Shown: positions 1 through 12,928 of the stretch, in pieces
Layout: each line of letters starts with the position of its first letter
Numbering within the stretch: the stretch's first letter is position 1
Origin: Manduca sexta
Taxonomy: Eukaryota; Arthropoda; Insecta; Lepidoptera; Sphingidae
NCBI RefSeq assembly: GCF_014839805.1
Contig: NC_051140.1
Location: forward strand, 12,483,826 to 12,547,825
Direction of reading: 5' to 3'
Length of the DNA: 64,000 bases
The notes under the pieces: generated by a model
Told to the model about the DNA's origin: nothing
Database searches by the model: none
What the model saw: only the letters and a program-made list of their open reading frames with translations
Made by a program: the position numbers and the translations under genes

Positions 1-1437
1 GTACTGACCTTTCGTAGGCGTCTAGACAGATAAAGCGATGCTTCATTTAAAAATAGATTGCGATTCATCATACGAACTACTAAATATTTCAAACAAAGGT
101 GAATTGTTAATCATAAATTAATTTATACATTATTAAATTCTTTAGAAGACATGATATGATTGAATTCTCAGAAGACACTTTTTAAAACTTTTCAACACTA
201 AGTAAAATGCTAAACTCAATGATACGTTTATAGTTATTTGGTTTTATATTGCGCCTATATATCACGTACTGTATTGATATAATATGATAAAATGTATAGT
301 ACATACTTAATCAATTAATTTGCAATTTGCATACTATAAATTATCTTTTATAATATTTTTATATTTAAAGGGAAATATGTTTCGAAATAGCTATAGATAA
401 ATTATAATTAATCGCCAGAATAGATCAAATAACATTAATTCGAAACGCTGAAATTCAGCGCATCGACATTTTCTTGATTATATTTTGTTGACTTGAGTTA
501 TTTTATTTGTGCTATATTAGTAATATCTAATGATTGCCGTGGTCACACAAAACCGGCTAAGGATGATGAAACATCCGATGAGCGCGGTAACGTGTGCGAG
601 CGAAAAAAGAAATATAAAATATTCTCTCAACAATCACGAATAATAATTATTTTCTTAAACCCATCACCTTTGTGTCTCGTGTATTTTAACGCTACTTTAA
701 TCAAATTCTTTAGTCGATTATCTCCAGTTCATGACATATTGATAAATAGATGGCCTGCGGCTATAGGACGCTGTTATTTGCACAATGTGCGCAGTGTCGG
801 TGATGGACAATTTGAACTTTGGCAACTTTTGTGCTTGCATACTATCGGATTCACGCAACTGGTCGATAAGCCGATTTGGTAAAACGATGAGTTGACAAAA
901 TTATTTTATTATTTGTAAGAAATCGATGCCGAAACCCAAGAATTAAAAGTCCCCGGAGAATATAATATAATCATAAAAGTTGCCACTTTAGTCATGGAAT
1001 ATTAAATGTTCATATCATGGAATATTATCAAAAACATTCATGTTATGAACCTTTGTATTAAAACTTATGAATCACGTGCGCATAGATTCCAAGTGTAATT
1101 TATTAGTCTAATACAATAAACATCTCGTTTTATAAGGAAAATAAACTGAGATTCAGATACTTCTAATTGGATGCAGTTGTAAAAAACTAAAAAAAATAAT
1201 AGGTAAAAAATAACAACATATTTCTCCGGAAATTACCAATACTGTGGCCGCATCCAAGATGCCTTTCTACAAGCGGTAACGCTAATAGAAAATAAAAAAG
1301 TACATCTAACGATAAGTTTATCGCTAAGATATCGTTCCCAAACATAACGTGAACGTTGACAATTTTATATAAATGTATCTTAGCTAGCAACTGATATTAA
1401 TATTTTAACTTAACAATGGATGATCCGCAAAAATTAG

Positions 1438-1440
<3 letters not shown>

Positions 1441-1485
<45 letters not shown>
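1441..1485. repeat. (TA)n microsatellite
   Basis: About 45 bases of uninterrupted TA dinucleotides. Length is likely to vary between individuals. Confidence 0.95.
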
Positions 1486-1933
1486 AGGCACAGTCGTTTC
1501 CATACGGACATATCACGAGTATGCATCTTTTCAAGTTTTGAACCCTTAAATGATTATGTTGTATTAAAACAATTTATTATCGGTATAAATATTCACAAAG
1601 TTTAGATAGCAAATATAGAAACGATTCGATTTTATCTTTTTCTTAAAAAAATATAAAGAATTACCTGCATCTTATTTATTTGGAATTATACCTACTTGTT
1701 ATTGATAACGTCTATTGTCCTTCATTTTAAAATGGATATCCTCTTTCGAATTTTATATTATTACCGAAATTAATATTCGAAGCTGTACCTAAAAGAGTAA
1801 CATCTCAAGCAGGTTCTATAATATATTCAAGGCGCTTCATCTTAGTATAGATACGAAATGGCTAGTACGAGGTAAAAAATACACCGGTAAGCAGTGTGAC
1901 AAAAAATCTGAATTGCAAGATTTATATTGTATA

Positions 1934-2110
1934 CTAGCTTGTACTCGTGGCTCCGTCTGCGTGAAAAAGATTTTCCGGAATAAAGATCCGCTTTACATTT
2001 TGCAAATTGGAGCCTATATTTTAAGTTAGATCTCTAGCAATACATCGGTGAAACTGCATTTTATTCCATGCAAAAGTTTTTGCGTGATGCGTGGACAAAC
2101 ATACACAAAT
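1934..2110 (-). mobile_element. Helitron-like 3' end fragment
   Basis: Read on the minus strand, the sequence ends in CACGCAGACGGAGCC followed by ACGAGTACAAGCTAG and then T. This resembles the GC-rich hairpin and CTAG terminus of non-autonomous Helitrons common in Lepidoptera (compare 45255-45285). The other boundary is not clear. The assignment rests on the terminal motif only. Confidence 0.5.
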
Positions 2111-2281
2111 AAATCCGTTGTTTTGGCTTCTGTTGCTCCAAGACATCGTTGTTTTTCTACAAAATCCGTAATGTACTATAAATATCAGCCTATTACAATT
2201 TTATTATATATAAGGATAATATTTGTAGTTTCATAATTGATCTTACTCACTATATAGTTAAACCCGTCATAATGCCTTTCC

Positions 2282-2495
2282 TTTTTTATTGATTTGAATG
2301 TCGAGACAAGCTTGCGGTTCGCCTGATGATAAGCGATACGACCACCCATAAACAGTACGAACAGCATACAACACCTTGCATTATTTTGTATTGTCTGGTA
2401 TTCCACTGAGCTCGCCATCCTGAGAGATAAGATGGAAGTCTTATTATGTCCAGTAGTTACACTGGCTACAATGTCCTTCACACCGGAACACAACA
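2282..2495 (+). repeat. Dispersed repeat, copy 1
   Basis: About 210 bases closely matching 19082-19300 on the same strand. Shared blocks include the segments around 2290-2350 and 2450-2495. Both copies carry the phrase GTCCAGTAGTTACACTGGCT. This looks like a known type of lepidopteran interspersed repeat, but I cannot assign its class. Confidence 0.7.
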
Positions 2496-2720
2496 GTGAC
2501 TAGATACTGCAAAAACAAAACGAATAGAGGGACCCGCGTAAAAGAACATATAGCTGACGTGAAACACCGACGCTCTACGAAGTCTGCATTCACTGAACAC
2601 TTTGAAGGAGGCTCTAACCAATATCTGCGACTAGACAAACCACAAATCCTTGCCAAAGAACACCGATTCCTGCCTAGGATGATCCGCGAGGCTATTGAAA
2701 ACGATACATGTATATACACT
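2496..2720 (+). mobile_element. Penelope-like element remnant (GIY-YIG endonuclease part)
   Basis: An open stretch encodes TRVKEHIADVKHRRSTKSAF, then EHFEGG, then KEHRFLPRMIREAIE. The spacing of R-x-KEH, the K-S-A/S-x-x-EH segment and the final R-x-IREAIEI-like block matches the C-terminal GIY-YIG nuclease domain of Penelope-like retroelements. The catalytic GIY and YIG motifs and any reverse transcriptase are missing upstream. The reading frame leaves the conserved segment at about 2700. This is therefore a truncated, inactive fragment lying directly against the dispersed repeat at 2282-2495. Confidence 0.65.
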
Positions 2721-3916
2721 ATATTATGTTCTTATAGTTTTATCTGATTTTAAAGACTAAAGTTTAGTTTTATATGTTATTTACTAGTGACCTGCATTGG
2801 CCAGATTTTTTTAATACCAAATATGGATAACAATAACTTTTTCTCATCTCTCTCCTCGCCTGCTCTTATTAACCTTTTTAATGTAAAACTACGCAATCGC
2901 CTTTTACAAACATCTTTCTAAATCTATGTTATGAACATACCTTTTAAATACCAAATATAAAAGTGTGTGTAGTATATCCGCTTGATTTTCCGTTACTCTT
3001 GAACAATTATACAGAATAAAAAATCTATTGTATCTAAAAAATTTTATCAACCCAAATAATGCTACACTACATTATAATATGAAATAACAGAATAAATCAT
3101 ATTTCATAATTCAAGTCATAAGCAATTCTTAATTCATCGACTTTAAATCAAGATAAGTGTCAATGCCGAAGATTGAAGTTAATCTGTGTCATACGTAGGC
3201 GTTACACTGTCAACGGTTTATACAACAAGAACAATGGCGATCGGCAATGCTTTTTTTTGTCGGTACCTACATATATTTTTTGTATGTAGGAAAAATATTT
3301 TTAAATACGGGGTTTGAGTCCTTAAACAGTTTTGTCCTAAGGTTTACTATTGTAAGAAACCTGAAAAAAAGATATTTCAATATGAAATATTGCGAGGTTA
3401 TCTGTATTTTATAATCTAAATAAAATTTTGAAAGTTATTTATGTCTTCTCAGAACCTTATAAAAAGTATCGAAAGTATAAAGAATAATTATAATCTTACA
3501 AATATTGCCCATTAATGTAATATGGTTAGATTTCAATTGAAAAATGCCAACACTTAACGAACGTGATATGATGTCTCCTTACTAAAAGTAGAATCAATAT
3601 GATTTTTGTCCAAGTTTAAATTCGTGTTTAGCATATTACCAAAACGGCTATGAAAATTATTTATTAATATTTGTTATTTTTTTTTTATTGTGAAATTTAT
3701 AGATACTTCAGAATTCCATCAACAATTAATTCGCCAATTTTCTTTAAAAACTTAATTTTATTTAAACATATAACAGTAAGCCTCAAAAGGTCTATAAAGA
3801 ATGTACACTCAAACATTCACTATTATAAAACGCCGGTGGAGATATTTTATGAATAAATAAAATAATGTAATAATATCATTTAAATTCAGTCATTTCATAT
3901 GTCCATCTTTCGCCAA

Positions 3917-4060
3917 GTGTCCGTGGTGCAACGGCTTATAAGCCAGGTGTGACGCAAATTGCGGCTTCGATTCGCCCTTTAACGCAACATGAACAAATAT
4001 GTTTTACGGGGTATCCTAGAGCGAAAAATGCGACGCGACACCGTGCGGTGCGGTACTTAT
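3917..4060 (+). repeat. tRNA-like SINE fragment
   Basis: The segment has an A-box-like GTGCAACGGC and, about 35 bases on, a B-box-like GGCTTCGATTCGC, the spacing of a tRNA-derived SINE head. No poly-A or simple-repeat tail is clear. It is probably a degraded copy. Confidence 0.4.
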
Positions 4061-5489
4061 ATTATGGCACCTTCCCCACAACCACAAAAAAATATATTTC
4101 TGAATCACTCACTTATTTACAAGTTAAAAACACATCCATATATAAAAGACACATACATAAACAAATAAAAACTATTTTATGGGTAGACGAACGACGACAT
4201 TAAAAATGTCCAGTTTTTTACATTTGGCTGCAAAACTATAAAAATTATAAAAATAATTTAACATGTTTCGGAAACCATCTCACACTATAATGATATAACA
4301 AATATATTTAATTAAATTCATGGTTGTTTACTATGTAATTTTTCAAACACAGAGAGCTATTTTAATTTATCAAAATGTAATAACTCCTAAAAAAGTAACG
4401 AAAATGCGGGTTAAAACAGTTCTGTATGTAACTCAATTTATGTGGTTTCAACCCTCGTAGACTCTAAGCTTTTCAGTTGACTTAACTAGTAGTATCCACT
4501 GGAAGTATATGATGACTGAGGTTGATTGCAGAACATGGGTTTACCACTTCGCCGACAATAAGAGGAAAGGTTCCTTCAGAACGCAACTCAACGTTATAAT
4601 GTAGAAAAGCCAAGTTTCGTTTTCATCTAGCAATAAATAATAAAGTACATCGATGTTCCTGCAGCAATATTGTATATAGGTAAGTAAATAAAATTTTCAA
4701 CCAGGATATGAATAAAACGATATTGGCATTATTTTGTACCAATGGGTTTATCAAGGAAAATACTAATTCAGTAGGAACCTTGATACATAAAACTAAATTA
4801 AGCTGTATTTACATTTAAATTACCATTTTAGTATACCTTCTACTCAGTTGTATCGAAGTCGATATAAATATTCATTTAAATTTTTTTAGTAATTTACATA
4901 CGAACGACTAATAAATACAGCTTCGAAATTATAAATACGTATGTCTCATATAAAATCAGTTTCTAGATTGTACTATCAGTAACTTCAGCACACTGCCGTG
5001 TTGTGAAGGATATTTTTGTGCTTTAGTTATAGTCATGTAAAAAAAATCACCCACGTACTAATATGCTCAACTTGTTTGCTGGCTATTGTATGTTATTTCT
5101 GCTGGAGTATTTTAGGTTTAAAGGTAATTTTTTAGGGTGAGCATCATGCAGTACCAGGTATTTTGTTATTCAAAGCTTTGTGTATTGTTGACACTGTTTA
5201 TGAGAAAGCTTACTAAAAGGCCAGATAGCCGACCGTTTCGAATGTATAAAAAATAATTAAAGACTGAAAGTTAAGCGATTTATTAAATAACCGTTTTATA
5301 ATCACACAATGTATTCATTATCGCAGTCAAAAAGACGTAGTTATAACAAAAATAGTTCATTCAAGTACGTCATATTACATATCCTATGATATTATTTCTT
5401 AGGTGACATTTTATATAATTAAAAACCTTATTTTATGATACAATCATTTCAGTGCCATTAAGTATATATACAACAAAATAAAAGGTTAT

Positions 5490-7128
5490 TTATTGTTGCG
5501 TAGTTTCTTTCTTATTTTCTTTAATCTGAACAGGACCTAGGTACGGGTTGTATCTCTCATTGTAGGGCCGATATTTCGTCGAATCGTAAGGATATCTGGT
5601 GTCATAGGGCCGATTATAAGGGCTGTAGGGGTTCCGGTAGTTGTATCTGTTGTACAGCGGGTCGAATGTTCTATCTTTACCGTCTACTAAAGGTACTTGT
5701 GCAAGAGGAGTTTTCCCGTCGGCTGGTATGTGGACGCCTGAAGGCCTAAATCCTGCGGTCATCATTAATCTTACATTTGAGTACAGTAAGCAACAGAAGC
5801 AGCTGGACAGATTTAACACAAGAAATCCCATGCTATAATTTTGTTGTTTATTGTACAAACAATATAAATCGCTGCATTAGCAAACGTAACATTTAAAAGC
5901 TTTTTAACTTCTGTAAAAATTCTAATTTTAAAGTAATGAAATTACCTACATAAATAAAATATAGTTATTAATATTTTAACGAAAAAGAAATCATAACACT
6001 TACCATTTTCATCAGCAACATAACTAACTTGTATAGGTGTGCCTTCAGGTGACACATAAGCATAGCTTCCTTGCACGACCTTAAAAATCAAATAAATATT
6101 GACTATCAATCTATATAGGGTCTCGGGTAATGAATTTTATTAAAACTAAACGTGCATCATTGTTTATTTTTAGTTTTCCTTGCCAGGAATGTACTTTTTT
6201 ATTTCAGACCGCATTGAATATTTTTATTTTAAATAACTTATGGTTTATCTAACAAGTTTACCTGTGTTCCTTGAGGATTGCCGGTATTGTCAATATAGGC
6301 ATCTTTTAAAAATCCACTTTCCTGCGCTTGCTTGCCGTCGCCGGTAGTAAAGCTGCAAAATATACCGATATATAACTTTTTATTCAGAATTATTTCATAC
6401 CCAATTCAGGCCAATATCATTCGCCCTTCACATGGACACAACGCTATCGCCGCGCAGTAATCGCATACACAAGTTTATTAATAACAAATGTAGACTTTAT
6501 TGTATATGCAAGATCATTTAAAATGCCTAGCATCCACCTTAGAATAACTTAACATAACCACGTATGGTAAACTTTATTGAAACACAAGTATTTTAACAAT
6601 AATAAAGTGGCGCTGTAAAAATCTTACTTATACATACATACTGTAAATGTAAAACTTGTTGTTCTTTCACAGATGTATATCAGAAATATATATAGGCAGT
6701 AATTACTAAATCAATTTGACAATAACCCTTGTTCTGGTAACATATTATAGGCTATTTTTTCCCGAAAATGGTAACCACGCGCGCGTTGGCTCAATCAATA
6801 CCTATTATATTCAATATTTTTATGGAACTATTAAAATTATCACTTACCTAAAAGCGTAAGATCCATCGCCGACATGTTCACTTGCATAGGACAGTATCGG
6901 CACCGCAGGACCCGCGCGATTCGTATTATAATATTGATTATTATAATACGGATTATTATAATAAGGATTATTGTAATATGGATTATTTGGATTTGCCACA
7001 GCCAAAGGAACGGGAGGGGGAACTGTAGATGTTCCAGTTGGAGCCTCTGCAGCAACCGCGAATGACAAAGGATGAACAATGGACATAAGCCCGAACAGCA
7101 TTAACGTTGTAGCTAACATGCCTGCCAT
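5490..7128 (-). CDS. RR-1 cuticular protein with Asn-Pro-Tyr-rich and Tyr/Pro/Arg-rich flanks (gene A)
   Basis: Secreted structural protein predicted to bind chitin in cuticle. Coding exons, complement: 6848-7128, 6262-6352, 6004-6079 and 5490-5752, 711 bases for 236 residues. All junctions are GT/AG and stay in frame. Residues 1 to about 27 form a signal peptide (MAGMLATTLMLFGLM then a small-residue cleavage region). A low-complexity stretch of repeated NNPYY follows, then SEHVGDGSYAF and an RR-1 domain (GSYAYVSPEGTPIQVSYVAD then ENGFRPSGVHIP). A long tail rich in Tyr, Pro, Arg and Asn ends the protein. The acceptor just before the ATG (7129) implies a 5' untranslated exon ending at 7271, under the TATA box at 7332-7337. 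That exon holds an upstream ATG out of frame with the main one. The exon layout differs from genes B to K, so this is a distinct CPR lineage. Confidence 0.88.
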
Positions 7129-7331
7129 CCTGCAAACAGTATAATCCCATTTAATTGGTTAAAAACACAAGATATTATCAATTACACTGAAAAAACACAT
7201 GACATATTAATTTGTTAATGAATACACGTCGTAACGTAGCCATTACAAAAATAATTTTCGTGTAAATTACCTTTAATCCGCATGCACCCGTATGTCGGAT
7301 GGTACTGCTACCGTGAGATCCAAGTAATCCA

Positions 7332-7337
7332 TTTATA
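7332..7337 (-). promoter_or_regulatory. TATA box of gene A
   Basis: TATAAA on the minus strand, about 60 bases upstream of the donor of the predicted non-coding first exon (7271). Confidence 0.6.
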
Positions 7338-7740
7338 GGCAGCAGGGTTACTAAGTGATGATATTTTTTGCTATGCCATCATTCAAACGTGAGGTTCACA
7401 CACGTATTTAATCCACCGACAGTCATTAGCCGTGTTTTAGTTACAAGTTGTTCAAAATTTCATCAGCACGAATACCTAGTGGAAATCACTTAGTGAAAAC
7501 CTTAAATTACGTTAAGTGCTTGCCTCAGTTACTTAAACACGATCTATCCAATTATGTTGCAGATATTCTAAAGGTAAATTTCTGTGCATTGTTAACGATA
7601 CTTCATAAAATGTCACATCACTTAATGTAATTAATCATAACTATTTAGTCACCAATAACATCCCAGATGTATTGGCGTTTTAATTCAATATAAGTAAATA
7701 TTACTGTAATATTTTAAGTGTTAGCAGTTACTGCTTTGTG

Positions 7741-7945
7741 AATTACCGCTTGCTTTAACGGTGAAGAAAAACCTCGCGAGGAAACCTACTTACCTGAGAA
7801 ATTCTCTATAGGAATTTTTAGGAGATGTAAAGTCTACCAATTCACACTAATCCAGCGTGGTGGACTAAGGCCTAATCCCTTTCAGTAGTAGAGGAGGCCC
7901 GTGCCCAGCAATTGGACAGTATTATAATACAGAGCTAATATTATA
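7741..7945 (+). mobile_element. tRNA-derived SINE, family 1, 3' part
   Basis: Matches the 3' two thirds of the full copies at 38370 and 55891, including the block ending TCAGTAGTAGAGGAGGCCCG. The tRNA-like head with A and B boxes is not preserved. Confidence 0.8.
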
Positions 7946-10379
7946 TTATTTTTTTAGTATAACAAGCTTATGGGGACACATGGTATGAAATATTGTGTAA
8001 CACGCAATTTTATATTTATACCGTATTTAAAAATAGCTGAATAAAGTTAATTTACCAAAAATCCTAGAATTATGATACAAGTACAGTTCTCCACTATCAA
8101 AGTAGATTAGTGGCGTTCTAATACACTCTAACTTTAATGATGTAAATATTATTCTTCTCAACGTGACATTACGTGGCCTATTTACTGAATATATTATAAA
8201 CGCAGATTGTAGTTTTTCCACCCCTCAATTTGCTTTAGACAAAGAATAATATATCTTAAAGTTAACTAATCAATATATTTGTTTATTTTTTTAAATTTTA
8301 TTGTAGCCACAGTCAGTTCCAGTCATTATGTGAAAATAATTTATTGACTGCACATTACAGCCATTTTTTTAGCTGTGCCTCCAATTGAAGTATCTGAAAA
8401 TCTCCGTTTAAAATCACGATATAGGTATTTATAACGTCACAAAAACTGTTATCTCTATCTGTATCGGTACCCTGCTTATAATATATAATTCAATGCTAGA
8501 TCGAATAGCTTGATAGGAACAAATAAGCACTACGAACAATTTACAAGTTTTAATTAGAATCCCAGACTAACGTCATCTTGAAATATTTTCTTTGGCTAAG
8601 TTTAACAATATATTAATTAATGCTAATTTAACAAAATTGGATAAGTTCATGAACAAAGTGAAGGGTTTCCTCAGTTACATAGTCGTATGACCAGATAACA
8701 AGCATGTTGATAAGATGTGTATTTTTAGATAGAATAGATTCAAAATCTATACATTATTTTATGAGCACGTCTCAACGCGTTTACAATTGTAAAAACTATT
8801 AGTGCTAAATGATATAATATTGTAATACATAACACTACTCAATAAATAAAAAAAATCTGACTTAAATTAACACAAAGAATCAAACATTTGAGAATAACAA
8901 GAACATTTCTCGAAGTCGAACCTTCAGCTTTCCAGATTACAAATGACTGGTCCCTATTTTTCCACGAGGGCTGTAAATACATACAATGTCTCTCATAAAT
9001 ACATAAATTTCGTCATTACTTCCCAAAAATGGATCAAATAAATGACATCATTTCAAAATCGTCATAAAATGCTTTATAATTCATTAAAATAAGGTCAAAT
9101 GTTTTGTTACTATTATGCATTACAAGAGATAATCAACGAATTAATTACCCTTACATGATAGTTAACGAACTAAATTACACATCTTACTATATTATTGCGT
9201 TTTTTTACTATTCAGCCCATAAACGCATGTAAGAACGTAAGTTTAGTAGTCCGCTTTAATTTTATCTTGTGGCAAGTTTATGTATGCGGAAGTATTAAAT
9301 TTTTTTAAGTGTTTTAATTTGTAATTAATTGCCCATTGTATGGCTAGTTGCTGTTAATCTAATGTTATTTGCATGTAAAACAAGATTAAAATAATTGGTA
9401 TAATTAATTAATTACTATGTAACATAAGTTTATAAAATATTTTTTATAGTGTGAAATAAAACTGCATGCTTCAGATATTATAATCAACTCATCGATTTAG
9501 TTGTACTACTTTAAAAGGTGAAACAAGGGCTTTAAAAATCAGAAAAGTCATCGATATGAAGTCCAGGCAGCACTTATAAATATTATTGAGAAGATTCAAA
9601 AAATTATTCATACTATATTGAAGGAGAGCTAGAAATAAAAATGACTCCGTACTCTAACTTTTTTTGCGACATAATGCAGTTTTGTCGGTCACTCGTTGAT
9701 AAATGCAATAAGTTCCAAAAAGATAAGATGATCTAAGTAAGGAACAAGAACTTAATTTTTTTATTAATTCTACTCCTATGTGAATTTGCAAAGGTGTTTG
9801 GAGTGTTAAAATTAGCCGCATATTATATTATACAATCGTAGAAAGTATTTGGATAAAACCGAGAACTGAAATAGAACACAATCGTGAATAAATTCTGACG
9901 CGAGAGTAAGTTACGTTCGAACAATAGCTAAACATCGATTTACTAACTTGGAAGTCTCAAAGTATCATAATGTATAGTTTTGTATATAACTTATAGAACA
10001 TATCTTCAAATTTTTTTCTGAATATTTTACAGATTTAAGTGCCATTTTAGACTAGATCCATTTATATTCTAATATAAAATCCCTAGAATTTTTCATTGAT
10101 ATTCGCTGTTAAAAACCAACCTCGTCATACTAAATTGGCCAAGCACTTTTAACTTTATGTAACATATTATTTACATTTACATGCTTAGAATATAACATTT
10201 ATAAAATGTATGAACGATGATTGATGATCAAGTTAAACTTGTCGAGACGAGAAATACATCTATCTTTGCCAATAATAAACTTGTAACAGACCCAAGTCTA
10301 TACATTTTAGATAAAGAAAAAAAAAACTAAAATTGGACTTTTATAGAGCACAGAAGTTTAAACAACAGTTTTTTTTATT

Positions 10380-10560
10380 TTTCTGTTTTTCTGTCTGTCT
10401 ATATGTTTGTACACATAACACGTAAAAACTATTGCAAAATATTAAATGTGCTTTTGACGGATATATTGGTAGAGATCAATCTTAAAATATAGGATCCATT
10501 TTATCTCGGAAAATTATAAAGCCGGACTTTTATCCCGAAAAACATTTTCCCCTCTGAGAG
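10380..10560. repeat. Helitron-like or related dispersed repeat fragment
   Basis: Contains a CTGTCTGTCTATATGTTTG stretch and a TTTATCCCGAAAAACA block that also occurs near 45235-45255 inside the Helitron-like element. No termini are visible. Confidence 0.35.
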
Positions 10561-10744
10561 CATTCCTCTTTTAGGGCTGGTTTTTGTATGGTCAGACAAA
10601 AGCTTTCATCAATTAAATTGTAACATAATATAGTAAATTAACACATGCCTGTAATGTTTTTATTCGTTTATGTTACATTTTATCCTACGCATAAATTTTA
10701 TCTGATAATTGAAAAACCAGACCTAAGTCATCTTTATAGAATAC

Positions 10745-11150
10745 TAGGCTTTATTCGTGGTTGCGCCAGCATGACAAGCTTTTCCTACTACAGAAATCCC
10801 TAAAACATTGTAACGATTCATGGAACTAGCCGATACTTATAGGACACTTACGCCATCTATTTTAAAAATTATATTATTTCTCAGTAAATCACCAAGATTA
10901 AAGTAGCCTATGAGTTCATCCAGGACATGGTCTCCCCGTGTGCCAAATCCGTTGTTCTGTTCACGAGTTTACTTCTAACAAACAACCAAACTAGCTTTTT
11001 GTGGCATAAAAGTGCCGTGATATATTTTCCCGGGATAAAAGTAAACTATGTCCTTCCCAAACTAACTCCATACCAAATTTCATCGAAATACGTTCGTTAC
11101 TTTTTGAGTTTACGGCGTTAAGACAAACAGACAGACGCAGAGGGTGATTT
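10745..11150. repeat. Dispersed repeat fragment with TTCCCGGGATAAAAGT motif
   Basis: Carries the phrases TTTTCCCGGGATAAAAGTA and CATACCAAATTTCATCGAAA followed by a run of ACAGACAGAC. This is a common interspersed sequence in lepidopteran DNA. A related piece lies at 13200-13440. Boundaries and class are unresolved. Confidence 0.45.
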
Positions 11151-11425
11151 TTATGATATTTAAAAGTAATTCATTAATGGTATAAGCTGGGTTTATAAAA
11201 TATCATATCTTCATAGAATAATTCTTAAAAATTCAGAGGTTCGATGGTGTTGCTACTCCTTAGAGGCGGTGTGGCGCTTATCATTAAGCGAGTAGTTTCT
11301 TCGACTCGCCAATCAATAATACAAATAAAGTAAAAGTATCAATCCACACTAAAAATAAATGATCAATAGAATGCAAGATTTAACGAAATGAAGATACTTT
11401 GGAGGTCATTTCCGCTGAAGAAATG

Positions 11426-11433
11426 TATAAAAG
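11426..11433 (+). promoter_or_regulatory. TATA box of gene B
   Basis: TATAAAAG lies 68 bases upstream of the ATG at 11494. An initiator-like ATCATTAG about 30 bases downstream (near 11456) fits the expected start of transcription. Confidence 0.8.
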
Positions 11434-11493
11434 CACTTTGCACATGCCAAAAGGTATCATTAGCTCTACCAGCACGAACCAAACTCATTCAAA

Positions 11494-12756
11494 ATGAAAT
11501 CGGTACGTCACTCTAGTTCACTATAATATGCATAATTTAATACTTTGACATTTATATTTTGTGTAAAATTATAATATAAACTACAGCCACATCTCAAGCG
11601 CTTCGCCAAACTTTATAAATAATATTTGAAGTGTTATTGTGTGCTGTTAATATTAAATATTTAAGTGTTAGTTATGGTTTTAAAAGTGCACGATAACATT
11701 TTTGGGAATACTGGCGAAGCCAAGCCGCAGGTTCAAAACCGAAAGCATACTTCTAAGACTTTTTGGATAATTACGTGAAGGAAACATCGTGAAGTACAAT
11801 CTACATAAGAATTCTCCATAGGAATCGAATCTATGTGAACTCTACCAAGGCGAACTAAGTCACCATGCTGGATCAAGACGTAAACAATCTCAGTAGTGAG
11901 AGATCCGTACCCAGCAGTGGAATAATATATAATACAAGTATGGTATTATCATCTTATTATTTTTTTTAAAACGTCTATTTATTTCACAGGTAATCCTTGT
12001 CGCTCTTGCTTTCGCGGCCGTCGCCGTCGCTGCTCCCGCTGAGCCCATCAAGATCCTCAAGTCATCTAGCGATGTCAACCCCGATGGTGCCTACGTATAC
12101 AAGTACTGTCATAATTTACTTAAACTTATATTATACATCTTTACACTCCAAAGTCCCTTTTTGTCGCACTGATTGAAAGATCGGTATTTTTTAACGTTTG
12201 TTTCCATTTTATTAATCTGTTTATATTTGTTGTATAATTTCCTATCTGATTCTTTTAAAACATCTGGTTTTCATAACTTAAATTTATGTGGTTCAGGAGT
12301 TTTTGTGTACTTACTAATGTATCAGTTCAGTTTAATGAACTCTGAGTCCCAATTCTTTAATCCTGATACTGCAGTGAGGGGACATAAAGTAACTTTACAA
12401 TAAATTAACATTTCCTAAATTCATATTCGATTATTTAGTTTAAGCGATATCCTATCAAAACTTACGACATGTAGAATACAATCATAAAATTGAGAACATT
12501 ATTCATTATATAATAATATTACTATTTTTTCTTCAACAGCTTCGAGACTGAAAACGGAATCGTCCGCAGCGAAAACGGTGATGTGAAACAAGTTCTCGAC
12601 GCTGAAAACAAGCCCCATGAAGTCGTTGTCATGCGTGGATCTTTCTCTTACGTCGACCCCGAAGGCAAGACGCAACTCATCAACTACTACGCTGATGAGT
12701 TCGGCTTCCACGCTGAAGGAGACTCCATCCCCAAAGTTGTTGTCGCCAGGAGATAA
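11494..12756 (+). CDS. RR-1 cuticular protein, larval cuticle protein-like (gene B)
   Basis: Secreted chitin-binding cuticle protein of 112 residues. Exons: 11494-11502 (Met-Lys-Ser), 11990-12102 and 12540-12756, 339 bases in frame with GT/AG introns of 487 and 437 bases. The signal peptide [18 protein letters not shown] is followed by the linker [20 protein letters not shown]. The RR-1 region starts at [19 protein letters not shown]. Its core reads [20 protein letters not shown], then [13 protein letters not shown], and the protein ends VVVARR. The three-exon structure with the start codon alone in a 9-base coding exon is shared with genes C to K. It is the only plus-strand member on this side of the array. 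Intron 1 contains a SINE copy. An AATAAA lies at 12923-12928. Short larval-type CPRs of this kind are usually expressed in epidermis around moults; that timing is inferred from the family. Confidence 0.95.
11700..11945 (+). mobile_element. SINE family 1 copy in intron 1 of gene B
   Basis: Degraded but nearly full-length. A B-box-like GCAGGTTCAAAACCG is followed by AAGGAAACATCGTGA and CCCAGCAGTGGAATAATATA, in the same order as the better copies at 38370-38681 and 55891-56225. Confidence 0.75.
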
Positions 12757-12922
12757 GCACCTTACAACCAGGACCAACTAGTATTAGACTAATGATCTTG
12801 CTGCCATAATGAACGCACGGTGAAGCGTCAGCCGTACGTTTTCTGCTGTTATTTGATGCTTCCTGCCATATTTGTGCGATTTTTGTTAACTGTTATCTTT
12901 GTTAACATAATGTACAAAAGTC

Positions 12923-12928
12923 AATAAA
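12923..12928 (+). promoter_or_regulatory. Polyadenylation signal of gene B
   Basis: AATAAA 167 bases after the stop codon, followed by an A-rich tract. Confidence 0.75.

Larger units (their letters stand above)
1..5489. other. Left intergenic region, AT-rich, no gene supported
   Basis: No open reading frame here has a recognisable domain, splice context or codon pattern of a real gene. The stretch holds a TA microsatellite, a Helitron end, a dispersed repeat, a Penelope-like remnant and a tRNA-like SINE piece, each listed separately. The remaining parts (about 1-1430, 2750-3900 and 4100-5489) are AT-rich DNA in which I see nothing specific. Confidence 0.6.
7338..11425. other. Intergenic region between genes A and B
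   Basis: About 4 kb of AT-rich DNA without a supportable gene. It contains a SINE fragment (7741-7945) and Helitron-like pieces (10380-10560, 10745-11150). From about 8000 to 10300 I see no clear repeat structure or coding signal. Confidence 0.6.

Noticed and set aside
6840..7079. Overlapping Ile-rich frames on both strands over gene A
   Set aside because: They are alternative-frame readings of the NNPYY repeat. The RR-1 exon chain fixes the true frame.
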